This document shows positions 49,072-58,263 of a stretch of DNA of 64,000 nt, piece after piece. The stretch covers positions 1-64,000 of the forward strand of contig JAFANA010000086.1 in NCBI GenBank assembly GCA_019232905.1, in the 5' to 3' direction. Position 1 is the first letter of the stretch. Every line of letters begins with the position of its first letter. This stretch comes from Vulcanimicrobiota bacterium. GTDB lineage: Bacteria > Vulcanimicrobiota > Vulcanimicrobiia > Vulcanimicrobiales > Vulcanimicrobiaceae. The notes below the pieces were generated by a model that ran no database searches, had not been told where the DNA came from, and saw only the letters and a program-made list of their open reading frames with translations. Made by a program: the position numbers and the translations under genes.

Positions 49072-50568
49072 ATGGAGGAGCTCTTCTTAATCCTTGCGGT
49101 CATCGTTGCGCAGATGACGCCGTTGCCCTCGCCCGCACCGACGCCGAACATTCCGGTGTACGTCGGCCATCCGGCCGAACGAATGTCGGTCAACGCGCGT
49201 CCACTCGGCTTCGATCCCGACGGGAACGCGCGCTGGCTCGTCGTCACGCAGTTCTTCGACGCACAGAACAAGCCGACGCGTATCGTCGCAAATAGTGACT
49301 TTGCGTATCTTTCGCGCGACGGCTATGTCCAATGGCAAACGCGCCTTGCGTACGGTCAACCCTCCGCCATACTTTCGACGAACGCTGACGGTCCGCTTAC
49401 GATGACCGTCGTTGCGAACCAGCCGCATCTCCCGAGCGTGACCGTACGAACGAACACGCAGTCGTGGCGAGCGCCGCGCCTGGTAGCAACGGCGCTTGGA
49501 CCGCATCTCGTGCAAATCGGCTGGTTTCCGCGCGAGACCGGCGAGGTACGGATCTTTCGCGCCCAAAACGGCGGCGTGCAGCGCCTGCTCGCGCTCGTCG
49601 CCGGCCCGAGTTCGACGTTTCGCGACACCGACGCCAAACCGAACCGCAACTATCGCTATGTCGTCGAGCGCTCGGGGCACGAACCCGTGCGCCTCGACGT
49701 CACGACGCCGGCTGCACCGCGCGCTACGCCGATCGATAACGTGCGCGGAAAAGGGATGTGGCTCTATTTTACGTCCAATCCGCTCGACTCGATTTACGTC
49801 AAGAACCTCGATGCGCGTGCGATTGTCGACCAAGCCGTTCGTTCAGGACTGCATTATGTGGAGTTGCGCACATCGTACGGGGCCTATTGGGAGATAAGGC
49901 CCGAGGCCAAGCCGACCGTCGATGCGATTATCGATGGCCTCGCAGCGCATGGTATCAAGACGATTGCGTGGGCCGTTCCTCGTGACGAAAGCTTCGAGGA
50001 TCTGCAGACGGCCGTGCGCGGCGCCTACTACCGCACCGCCAACGGAACGCCTGTTGACGGTCTCGCACTCGACGTCGAGCGCGGCGACGAGTTCATGGGC
50101 GCCGCACCGCAAGGCCTCAGCGCGTTGTGGCACTACGTCGAATTCATTCGCAACGCGATGGGGCCATCGTATCTCATCATGCCTACGGTCGAAGACGCCT
50201 ATCTCGAGCACCTCGATAATCAAAGCTATCCGTACGCGCAGATCGCGCAATACAGCACCGCGCTTCAACCAATGACGTACTGGCGCATGATGCGCCGTTC
50301 TCCGACGACGCCGCAAGAAGTCGATCAGATTCTTCAGTCGTCGTACGATACGTTGATGCGCGACGCCGGCCGTACCATTCCGATCAGCATCGGCGGTCAG
50401 ACGAGCGGCGTCGGCCGTAACGGCCCGCCTCCCGCGCAGGAAATCACGACCTCACTCGATGCGAGCAAACGCATCGGCGCCCTCGGCGAATGCTTTTTCG
50501 CATGGGACGGCACCGAGCCGTACCAGTGGGACGCGCTTGGAAGCTATACATGGCCGATGGCTCAGTGA
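49072..50568 (+). CDS. Secreted protein with TIM-barrel/glycoside-hydrolase-like C-terminal half
   Basis: GMWLYFTSNPLDSIYVKNLDARAIVDQAVRSGLHYVELRTSYG, HGIKTIAWAVPRDESF, DGLALDVERGDEF. Confidence 0.6.
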   Translation: MEELFLILAVIVAQMTPLPSPAPTPNIPVYVGHPAERMSVNARPLGFDPDGNARWLVVTQFFDAQNKPTRIVANSDFAYLSRDGYVQWQTRLAYGQPSAILSTNADGPLTMTVVANQPHLPSVTVRTNTQSWRAPRLVATALGPHLVQIGWFPRETGEVRIFRAQNGGVQRLLALVAGPSSTFRDTDAKPNRNYRYVVERSGHEPVRLDVTTPAAPRATPIDNVRGKGMWLYFTSNPLDSIYVKNLDARAIVDQAVRSGLHYVELRTSYGAYWEIRPEAKPTVDAIIDGLAAHGIKTIAWAVPRDESFEDLQTAVRGAYYRTANGTPVDGLALDVERGDEFMGAAPQGLSALWHYVEFIRNAMGPSYLIMPTVEDAYLEHLDNQSYPYAQIAQYSTALQPMTYWRMMRRSPTTPQEVDQILQSSYDTLMRDAGRTIPISIGGQTSGVGRNGPPPAQEITTSLDASKRIGALGECFFAWDGTEPYQWDALGSYTWPMAQ

Positions 50569-51599
50569 GCGCTCCGATTATTAGTCTCAGCGGAGCAGCA
50601 CTTCGCGAGAACGTTCGATCGTGGAAAAGGCTGACGCGCGCCGGCGTCAGGGCGGTCGTGAAAGCGGACGGGTACGGCTTCGGGCTCGAGCGGATCGTGC
50701 GCGAACTCGATGGCGTTGCAGACGGATTCGTTGTTTCGGACCTTAACGAATTCGAGCGTCTGCGTTCGCTGAGCTCGGCGCCTGCCGCAACACTCTACGA
50801 TGGGGGCCCCGAATACGTGTGTCGTGTTGCCGATCTTGGTGGAATCGTCAATATTGCCCGGTTCGACTCGTTAGCTGCACTCGCTCGCAGGTCGAACGCA
50901 TCCGAGGTAACGGCTCGCGTCGGCTTGCGTTTAGCGGCGGGATGGTCCGCGATTGATATTGACGACGCGAAAGAGTACGCACACCTTCTCTCGCGCTCGG
51001 GGATGCGTGTCGAACTGTGGACGCACCTAAGCAATCCTGCAACGGAAGCTGAAGACCGCGAGCTGTTCGCGCGATTCGTCGCGTTGTTTCGGGAGAACGG
51101 CGTGGAGGTCGCGGGAGAAGACGTTGAGAGCACGTTCCCGGCTGCGCGGGGCGGCGTTTGGGGAGGCAGCATCCGCATCGGTGTCGGGCTCTTTGGGTCG
51201 GGAACGCCGGGGACCGGGAACGAGCGGCTGACGTGCGCGATCGAAGTTCGCGCGACAGTGCTCGACCGTATCTTCTCCGACGGAACGTTGCGCGCGGGTT
51301 ACGGGCCGGACGCGCTACCCTGCGGATCCCAGGTGAGCGTGCTTCGCTGTGGATATAGCGACGGCTTTCCGCGCGTTACGCGGCCGTATCGCTCGCTTCT
51401 GTCCGTGGGGATGCAGTATTCTATTCTGCGCGATGCAGTGGCCGGCGATGAATGCCAACTGCTCGGACCTGACGATGACCTCGACGAACTCGCGGCGGCC
51501 GCGTATGTTTTACCCCATCAAATCGTCACGGGCCTCGGCCTGGCTTCTCAGCGGCAGGCGTGTTTCGCGTACAATAGTGGATGTGATATCGCAAGATGA
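50550..51599 (+). CDS. alr: Alanine racemase-family protein, divergent
   Basis: VRAVVKADGYGFGLERI (PLP Lys), VLRCGYSDGFPRVTRP, HQIVTGLGLASQRQ. Start at ATG 50550. Confidence 0.75.
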   Translation: MADGSVSAPIISLSGAALRENVRSWKRLTRAGVRAVVKADGYGFGLERIVRELDGVADGFVVSDLNEFERLRSLSSAPAATLYDGGPEYVCRVADLGGIVNIARFDSLAALARRSNASEVTARVGLRLAAGWSAIDIDDAKEYAHLLSRSGMRVELWTHLSNPATEAEDRELFARFVALFRENGVEVAGEDVESTFPAARGGVWGGSIRIGVGLFGSGTPGTGNERLTCAIEVRATVLDRIFSDGTLRAGYGPDALPCGSQVSVLRCGYSDGFPRVTRPYRSLLSVGMQYSILRDAVAGDECQLLGPDDDLDELAAAAYVLPHQIVTGLGLASQRQACFAYNSGCDIAR

Positions 51600-52452
51600 G
51601 TTGCTGCTGTTCGCCGCCGCCTATTTGCACGTACCGAGCCGTCGCTTGCGAGCGCTCGCGCGAGCGCAAGACCGCGATCTCAAAGAATGGATCGCTGGTG
51701 ATTCATCGCGGAAGGTCTCACATGCGCGGCATCAAGCGCGCGAGGCCGTTCAACGCCTAAAGCGGCTGCACGCAACGATCGTAACGATCGTTGACGAATC
51801 GTATCCGCCGGGATTGCTCGATCTCGACGAACCGCCGGCGTTTTTATGCGTGCGCGGCACCTTGCCGAGTGACGGCATCGCAATCATCGGAAGCCGTACT
51901 CCTACCGCGGAGGCTGCGGCATTTGCTGGCGAACTCGCGGCAAAGTGCGGCGTTCCGGTCATAAGCGGTTTGGCATTAGGAATCGACGCCGCGGCGCACA
52001 CAGGTGCGATGGACGCCGGACTTCCGACGATCGCTTATGTTGGAACGGGGCTCGGGATCACGTATCCACCCGAACATCACGCACTCGAAGACGAGATCGT
52101 CACCCGAAGTGGTGCTGTTGCGAGCGAACGGCTTCCCGACGAGCCGGTCACGAAATCATCGCTCGTCCATCGGGACCGGCTCCAGGCTGCTCACGCACGA
52201 GCGACGGTGCTGGTCGCAAGTGAAATAGAAGGCGGCGCCATGCAAACCATGCGCTTCGCGAAGGATCTGGGACGTCCGCGCTTCGTTCTCGATGCAAGCG
52301 GAGGGCCTGAGTACGCCGGAAACGCGCAAGCGCGCGGTGACGGTGCAATTGCGATTCCATTCGCGGTCGAGGCCGCCCTAGAGAAAATCCGCGCTACAGT
52401 TGCGCGAGCGCCGTCGTCTGTAAGAACGACGCGTACCACGAGTCGTGCGTGA
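51577..52452 (+). CDS. dprA: DNA-processing protein DprA
   Basis: IAIIGSRTPTAEAAAFAGELAAKCGVPVISGLALGIDAAAHTGAMDAGLPTIAYVGTGLGITYPPEH; GTG start 51577. Confidence 0.9.
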   Translation: MDVISQDELLLFAAAYLHVPSRRLRALARAQDRDLKEWIAGDSSRKVSHARHQAREAVQRLKRLHATIVTIVDESYPPGLLDLDEPPAFLCVRGTLPSDGIAIIGSRTPTAEAAAFAGELAAKCGVPVISGLALGIDAAAHTGAMDAGLPTIAYVGTGLGITYPPEHHALEDEIVTRSGAVASERLPDEPVTKSSLVHRDRLQAAHARATVLVASEIEGGAMQTMRFAKDLGRPRFVLDASGGPEYAGNAQARGDGAIAIPFAVEAALEKIRATVARAPSSVRTTRTTSRA

Positions 52453-53278
52453 GCAGATCGTCGTGCGCCACATCGTTCGTGAGAATGAACGTCGCATCGC
52501 GGGTGAGCAGCCGTTCCGCAGTGAGGTCCTTTGCGAGCCACACGTAGGAGTTCGGCATTTGCGCCTGCAGCATTCCCATGATCGTGACATTGCCGGTGAC
52601 CGTGTCGTCCGTGAAGATGCTCAGAAAATGGCTGTTTGCGCCGCGAGCCCACGCCGCAAATGCGTCGAAGTATCCGTAGGCGGAATCGAAGAGCACAACA
52701 TCCGTAATCCGTTCGTTCATGCCGCCGCGCGTGAGGACGCCGCCGGCTCCGCCGTAGCCGCCGCTGTGAGCTGTCAACACGATGCGGCCCGGGGCGTTGA
52801 CCGGCGAGACACCCGATCGTTGCAACCACGCGCAGACGTCGGTAATGAAACGCGCAAAGCCGTTGTCGTCGAGTTCTAATTTCCCGTCGCCCGAGTCCGG
52901 CGCGTTTGCCGGCCCGGTTGGGACGACGAGAATGGCGTTGCGTTTGCTTGCGATGAGTTGCTCGCGCAGGTGATAGGTCGATAATGTCGATCTGACGTCG
53001 TGTCGCCACCCGTAAAAATGTACGATGAGGTCGATCGCGCCGTTCTCAGGATGCCAGCTGTCCGGCACGAAGATGCCGACGCTCGAATCACTATAGTGTG
53101 TCGCCGCGTCATACAGTTTGCCTTCATACGTGTGTCCGTTCGCCCGGCTCGCGTGCGGGTACGGCGCGGATGCGAAGGGGACGATAAACGTTTTGCCACC
53201 TGCGACTTGCTGTGTTTGCGGTAAGGACGCCGCAGCAATTGCGGCAAAGCTGGAAGTCAGAAATTCAGCGCGATCCAT
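52394..53278 (-). CDS. Secreted alpha/beta-hydrolase-like protein
   Basis: LIVHFYGWRHDVRS, IVLTAHSGGYGGAGGVL (nucleophile-elbow-like HSGG), VVLFDSAYG. Confidence 0.65.
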   Translation of the reverse strand: MDRAEFLTSSFAAIAAASLPQTQQVAGGKTFIVPFASAPYPHASRANGHTYEGKLYDAATHYSDSSVGIFVPDSWHPENGAIDLIVHFYGWRHDVRSTLSTYHLREQLIASKRNAILVVPTGPANAPDSGDGKLELDDNGFARFITDVCAWLQRSGVSPVNAPGRIVLTAHSGGYGGAGGVLTRGGMNERITDVVLFDSAYGYFDAFAAWARGANSHFLSIFTDDTVTGNVTIMGMLQAQMPNSYVWLAKDLTAERLLTRDATFILTNDVAHDDLLTHDSWYASFLQTTALAQL

Positions 53279-53330
53279 CGCGGCGCTATTGGCGCTGCGG
53301 CGACGACAATCCCGCGCCGCTCGTTATTCG

Positions 53331-53696
53331 TTATGACTGCTCGAGGCAAGCGTTGAAAATGTTATAGTACGCGTTCTGCTGATCTTGCACTTGTTTCGCG
53401 CCCTTTTGGCGGCGCGCTTCGCCTGCAACTAGACCGAACGCCGCACCGATTGCGGCGCCGCGTCCGGCATCGCCGCCGCCCATTCCGCCGATCAATGCGC
53501 CCGCACCCGCACCGGCAACACCGCCGCGCGCGATCGCCTTCGAATTCGGATTCTGTTCGCTCCCGTTCCAACCGGATTGTTGCGCGGCGACGTTCGAACA
53601 GTAATTATACTTGTCCCTGGAATACGTCGTTTGCGCCAGCGCGGGCTGCATGCAAAATATTGCGAGAGCTGCGGTCGCGACAACCTGCGCACGCAT
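53331..53696 (-). CDS. Secreted glycine-zipper protein
   Basis: Signal peptide MRAQVVATAALAIFCMQPALAQ; GGVAGAGAGALIGGMGGGDAGRGAAIGAAFGLVAG. Start at ATG 53696. Confidence 0.75.
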   Translation of the reverse strand: MRAQVVATAALAIFCMQPALAQTTYSRDKYNYCSNVAAQQSGWNGSEQNPNSKAIARGGVAGAGAGALIGGMGGGDAGRGAAIGAAFGLVAGEARRQKGAKQVQDQQNAYYNIFNACLEQS

Positions 53697-54007
53697 CAGA
53701 ATGCCTTTATATCGACGCGAGATAGGGCGGACAAGATCGTCTCGCTGGCGTTCGCGTCGCACTCCTTCATGAGCGCGGTTGTGGCGTTTTTCACGAGGCC
53801 GGTCTTGAACGTGGCGGCATTTGCCTTTGCTGCAGCGTATCCCCAATAGAACATGACGACGGCGGATCGATCGAGCGGTGATGCGTCTCGAAGATCTTTG
53901 CAGGTCAGTTTCGTGATATCGACTTGTGCCGAGGGCGGTGCTTCTGGGGCGGGAGACACCGCGCCCAAGAGCAGCACGGCGCAGGCGATGATGATTCGTG
54001 ATGGCAT
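53696..54007 (-). CDS. HdeA/HdeB-like periplasmic protein
   Basis: Signal peptide; ITKLTCKDLRDASPLDRSAVVMFYWGYAAAKAN...MKECDANASETILSAL; two Cys in HdeA-like spacing. TGATG overlap with the downstream gene. Confidence 0.65.
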   Translation of the reverse strand: MPSRIIIACAVLLLGAVSPAPEAPPSAQVDITKLTCKDLRDASPLDRSAVVMFYWGYAAAKANAATFKTGLVKNATTALMKECDANASETILSALSRVDIKAF

Positions 54008-54074
54008 GCCCTCATTTTATGAGGGCCGTGACGTTTCAATTATCCCGAATGCGCACCCGTTTCCCGGGGGAACG

Positions 54075-55232
54075 CTACTGCGTGAACGTCACCTTCCCTA
54101 ACCCTTGCGCCTCTGCGAAATAAAGCGTATTTGGAATGCATCCCGCGCCGGGCGGAGCGCCGGCAATCCCCAGCGGCAGCGTACCTCCCGGGATTGGATA
54201 TTCCGTCACGGTCCCCGACGCGTCGATTCGGCCGATTTTATTCGCACCGGCTTCCGTGAACCACATCGCGTTGTCGCTGCCCGCCGTGATGCCCGCAGGT
54301 CCGCTTTGCGGCGTCGGAATGCGGTAGTACGTTACGGAAAGAGAGGTCGTTACGCGACCGATCTTATTTAAGCCAGGATCCGTGAACCATACGGCGCCAT
54401 CCGGTCCGAGCGCGACGTGCTCTACTTGTGAGCCCGATGGAAGCGTCACGGAGGTCGTCGCATTCGTGAAATAATTTTGACGAAGAATTCGCGGCGGTGA
54501 TGTCGTGTTGTTCATTGGATTGAACGTCGGCAAATTGCCGGAATAGATTTCACCGTCTGCACCGACCGTTGCCGTGTTGATGATGCTCAGATCCGGTGCG
54601 CTCAAATCGCCGACCGCTGCAAAGGCCGTGTTGAAGATGGTGACGATTCCGGTCGTACCCGCTTCATACGACTGCATCGCGGCAATCGTGCCGTGTCCCA
54701 CATCTGCAACTCCGATCGTCTCATCCGCAGCGAACGTCGTGATGATCTGCGACGCGCTCGTGCGTCCCGTCACCGGATCGAGGGCTGCAACATACGTAAT
54801 CGGCGGCCCGTTGGGAAACGCCGACCCGAGGACGACCGAGATCTCGTTGCCGGGTCCGTTCGTCATCGCATTGTCACTCGGCTCGGCGCCCGGCGGTAAG
54901 GGTCCGTTTAGCGGCAACGGATATGCGTATTGTTTGAACGTTCCGTTGTATTTGACGAACGTGCCGGCTCCGGAAAGATAAACGCTACCATCGGAACCGA
55001 TTGCAATGCCGCCGGTCGGTGCGTCCGGTGTTCGAATTGTAGTAATACGTACGGACTTGACCGGCGACGGCGATGAGAGCGGTATCGTTCCAGGCGTTGG
55101 CTGCGCTGCGCGCGGCGTCGACGGGAGAGAAGGCGAACCGCCGCTGCCGCCGCCGCATCCGGACAATACGGCGAGCGACGCAAAAAGCGCCCAAGTGACG
55201 ACGATTCCGATGCCGGCGGAACGCGTGAACAT
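54075..55232 (-). CDS. Lipoprotein with Vgb/streptogramin-lyase-like beta-propeller
   Basis: Lipobox LSGC; LGPDGAVWFTDPGLNKIGRVTTSLSVTYYRIPTPQSGPAGITAGSDNAMWFTEAGANKIGRI. Confidence 0.82.
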   Translation of the reverse strand: MFTRSAGIGIVVTWALFASLAVLSGCGGGSGGSPSLPSTPRAAQPTPGTIPLSSPSPVKSVRITTIRTPDAPTGGIAIGSDGSVYLSGAGTFVKYNGTFKQYAYPLPLNGPLPPGAEPSDNAMTNGPGNEISVVLGSAFPNGPPITYVAALDPVTGRTSASQIITTFAADETIGVADVGHGTIAAMQSYEAGTTGIVTIFNTAFAAVGDLSAPDLSIINTATVGADGEIYSGNLPTFNPMNNTTSPPRILRQNYFTNATTSVTLPSGSQVEHVALGPDGAVWFTDPGLNKIGRVTTSLSVTYYRIPTPQSGPAGITAGSDNAMWFTEAGANKIGRIDASGTVTEYPIPGGTLPLGIAGAPPGAGCIPNTLYFAEAQGLGKVTFTQ

Positions 55233-55339
55233 CTCTGCTCACTGTATCGAAAGGTTGATCGAGTATCCGAGAGCCGCAAGTCCCGTCAGCAAAACGGCTC
55301 CTAGGGTAGTCGAGTGAGCGCAGGTTTATTTCACCGTCT

Positions 55340-55933
55340 TTAGCGTATCTGGGCCGTTTCAACGACGTTCGGCCCGTCGCGCAGTTCGATTCGCTCGAAG
55401 CGTCGCGCGTGCGGAACGAAGAGTTCGCTCGTGCCGTCGCGCGTGGTGACAGAACCTAAGTCGATTGTTCCACTCGTGCCGACGCCCTCGACGCTATATG
55501 CATGCGAGCCTTCGACGATGACGTAGTACCACGAACGGTCGCGCGCATAGATCACCTTTGCAAGTGGCCCCGCTCCCGTGAACTGCGCGTGATTGAAGTG
55601 GCTGTGCAGCATCGCAACTTGCGCTGGACCATTTGAGGCCGTTGGCGGATGCGGAAGAAGATAGCCGATGATGAGCGCCGCTGCGGCGGCAAGTGCACCG
55701 AGCCACCAAACCGCTCTGCGCGGCGCAATAAACTGCGGCGCGCGTGCATCTGCCGGCAACGGCGCCGCTTGCGTTTCGCGTTCTAATCCGAGCACGGTCT
55801 CTTCGGCCTGACCTAAGCGGCGTAAACAGTCCGCGCAGTTCGCGACGTGCGCCTCTACCCGTTGCCGTTCCAGCTCGTCGAGCGAGCCGACTGCATAGAG
55901 TTCGGCGTTTTCGCCGATGTGCGAATCATTCAT
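55340..55933 (-). CDS. Anti-sigma factor (zinc-finger/RskA-like)
   Basis: ENAELYAVGSLDELERQRVEAHVANCADCLRRL (HxxxCxxC), one TM, C-terminal extracytoplasmic domain. ATGA overlap with the sigma gene. Confidence 0.88.
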   Translation of the reverse strand: MNDSHIGENAELYAVGSLDELERQRVEAHVANCADCLRRLGQAEETVLGLERETQAAPLPADARAPQFIAPRRAVWWLGALAAAAALIIGYLLPHPPTASNGPAQVAMLHSHFNHAQFTGAGPLAKVIYARDRSWYYVIVEGSHAYSVEGVGTSGTIDLGSVTTRDGTSELFVPHARRFERIELRDGPNVVETAQIR

Positions 55934-56508
55934 CGCAGAGATTCCTTTCCCAGCGCGTCACGCAGCGTTCGCAAGGCGTTTGATATGCGGCTCTTGATCG
56001 TGCCGACCGGCTCGCTCAGCGCTGCTGCGATCTCCGTATGTGTCATTCCGCGATAATACGCAAGCTGAATCGTTTTGGCTTGTGTCTCACTGAGTTTTGA
56101 AAGTGCTTCGGTGACATGAGCGTGTTCGAAAGGATCCGCATCGAGGGTGCTCGTCGCAGGCGGCGGCTGTTCCGCGAGTAACGCGCGACGCCGCGCGTCG
56201 TCGCGAGCTCGCGTAAGCGCCGCATTGCGAACGCATACGACGAGGAACGCCTCGAGATTTCCGCGTGCGGGCGAGTACGAAGTCCCTTTGCGCCACAGAT
56301 GCAACAGCACGTCGTGCACGCAATCGTGCGCGAGTTCTTTATCTCGCAGCACGCGAAGCGCACTCGTGTACATCCGCGCGCCGAATTGCTGGTAGGCACG
56401 CTCGTACGCCGTCGCGTCGCGACGTGCGAACGCTGCTTCCAGCGCCTCGTCCCGCACGCGGAAATCCTTAGGCGAGTGGACGATCCTCGATACGTGCGGC
56501 AGCGCCAT
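55930..56508 (-). CDS. ECF-type RNA polymerase sigma factor
   Basis: AYERAYQQFGARMYTSALRVLRDKELAHDCVHDVLLHLWRKG; LSETQAKTIQLAYYRGMTHTEIAAALSEPVGTIKSRISNALRTLRDAL. Exact start uncertain. Confidence 0.92.
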   Translation of the reverse strand: MALPHVSRIVHSPKDFRVRDEALEAAFARRDATAYERAYQQFGARMYTSALRVLRDKELAHDCVHDVLLHLWRKGTSYSPARGNLEAFLVVCVRNAALTRARDDARRRALLAEQPPPATSTLDADPFEHAHVTEALSKLSETQAKTIQLAYYRGMTHTEIAAALSEPVGTIKSRISNALRTLRDALGKESLR

Positions 56509-57352
56509 CGAGTTCCACGGTTCGATAGCCGATCGCATGCAGCAGGTCGTCGTGCGCGAGTGTCACGGGACCTGGTTTCGGCGCCGTCCCCGGTTTTGGC
56601 TGCGGGTACGCCGTGGCTGCGGCGCTCGCGAAACGGATATTCCCTTCGCTGTGCGTGACGATCTGATGGATATGGCCGTTCAGAATCGTGACGTTGTCGA
56701 ATTTCTGCAAAAGCGCGAGCGCCTTCGTGCCGTCTTGCGTCGTCCAGCCCCACTCTTCGAAGAGCGCATAGAGCGGCACGTGCGTGAAAACGACGACCGG
56801 TGTACCGGCTTTCACCGGCTGCACGTCTTTGGCGAGCCAATCGAGCTGGTCGTTGCCGAGCAGTCCCATTTTCTCGAAGTTGAAGACGTTCAAGAGCACG
56901 ATATAGTGCACGCCGCCGCGATCCCAGGACGCCCATCCGCCGCTCGTCGATTGGGGAATTTTGAAATTCGAGAGGTAGGGTTTGAAGTCGTTACCGAGGA
57001 CGTCATGTTCGCCCGGCAGCGCGATCAACGGTGCTTTGAGTTGTGAGAGAATCGCTTTAGCATCCGAAAATTGCTGGGCCGTGGATAGGTGGGTGATATC
57101 GCCGGTGTGCACGACGAACGCGGGCTGCACGGGCATCGCGTTAATGTTCGCTACGACGGACGTCAACGTTCCGGCAACGTCGGGATTCGCTGCTTGATGG
57201 AATCCGATATGGCTGTCGCTGATTTGTACGAAATCGACCGTGTCGTTCATCGCAGCAACGGCGCGGCCGGCGAATAGGCCTCCCGCGCTCAAGGTATACG
57301 CAATTCCAGCGCCGGTCCATCCGACGTGTTCCAAAAATGACGAACGTTTCAT
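56468..57352 (-). CDS. Secreted calcineurin-like metallophosphoesterase
   Basis: FVQISDSHIGF, VVHTGDITHLS, ALPGEHDVL, VVFTHVPLY, ILNGHIHQIVTH. Start ATG 57352. Confidence 0.9.
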   Translation of the reverse strand: MKRSSFLEHVGWTGAGIAYTLSAGGLFAGRAVAAMNDTVDFVQISDSHIGFHQAANPDVAGTLTSVVANINAMPVQPAFVVHTGDITHLSTAQQFSDAKAILSQLKAPLIALPGEHDVLGNDFKPYLSNFKIPQSTSGGWASWDRGGVHYIVLLNVFNFEKMGLLGNDQLDWLAKDVQPVKAGTPVVVFTHVPLYALFEEWGWTTQDGTKALALLQKFDNVTILNGHIHQIVTHSEGNIRFASAAATAYPQPKPGTAPKPGPVTLAHDDLLHAIGYRTVELDGAAARIEDRPLA

Positions 57353-57669
57353 GGCGTTACCGATTTCACGACGATCGTGCCTTTCATGAATGGATGCATC
57401 TCGCAAAAGTACGCGTAGGTACCGGGCTTCGTAAACGTATGGCGCCACACGCCGTTGGTGTCGAGGCCTTTCGAGTCGAACGTCCCGTCGGTCGCCGTTA
57501 CCGTATGCGCGTCGTCATCTTGGTTGACGAACGTGACCGTTTGCCCCGCGGAGATCGTAAGCCGCGTCGGTGCGTACGCGTCGTCCTTAATGACGACCGT
57601 CGGCGTCGACGCGGGCGCGGCCGTCGCGCCCACGAGCGCGACGAGCAGACAGAGCATCAAGTGTCTCAT
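57349..57669 (-). CDS. Type 1 cupredoxin (plastocyanin/amicyanin-like)
   Basis: Signal peptide; QTVTFVNQDDDAHTVTA, YAYFCEMHPFMKGTIVV. ATGA overlap with the phosphoesterase gene. Confidence 0.88.
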   Translation of the reverse strand: MRHLMLCLLVALVGATAAPASTPTVVIKDDAYAPTRLTISAGQTVTFVNQDDDAHTVTATDGTFDSKGLDTNGVWRHTFTKPGTYAYFCEMHPFMKGTIVVKSVTP

Positions 57670-57777
57670 GCACTACCGTATGCGTAGGGCGTGCATCCGG
57701 TTCGCGGGGTTTAGAGATTAAGTAACCACTTGCTCGGCTTATGGGCAACGGCGTCCGGGGCGTGGTAAGGTTCTTTC

Positions 57778-58263
57778 ATGGCTGCAACACTGACGCAAAA
57801 GATCAAGCCCTTTCTGTGGTTCAACGATAACGCCGAAGAAGCCGTGAATTTTTATGTGTCGATCTTCCCCGGAGCAGCGATCACGGACGTGAGCCGCTAC
57901 GGTGAATCGGGACCGGGCGATGCGGGCAGAGTCATGACGATGTCATTCAATCTGCTCGGCATGGATTTTCTTGCGCTCAACGGCGGCGAATGGGAACAGG
58001 CGCCGCACCCGGCTTTTATGGTGGATTGCGAAACGCAAGACGAAGTCGATCACTATTGGGAGCGCCTGTCGGAAGGCGGGCAGGAACAGCCCTGCGGATG
58101 GCTTCGCGATAAATTCGGCACGGAGTGGAACATCGTGCCGGCCGCTCTCCCCGAACTGCTCGGCGGTCCCGATCGGGAGAAAGCCGAGCGCGTCATGAAA
58201 GCCATGCTGCAAATGGGCAAACTCGATATCGCCGCGCTGCGGGCCGCTGCCGATAACGGTTAA
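57778..58263 (+). CDS. VOC/PhnB-like protein (3-demethylubiquinone methyltransferase-like domain)
   Basis: IKPFLWFNDNAEEAVNFYVSIFPGAAITDVSRYGE, DKFGTEWNIVP. Confidence 0.88.
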   Translation: MAATLTQKIKPFLWFNDNAEEAVNFYVSIFPGAAITDVSRYGESGPGDAGRVMTMSFNLLGMDFLALNGGEWEQAPHPAFMVDCETQDEVDHYWERLSEGGQEQPCGWLRDKFGTEWNIVPAALPELLGGPDREKAERVMKAMLQMGKLDIAALRAAADNG

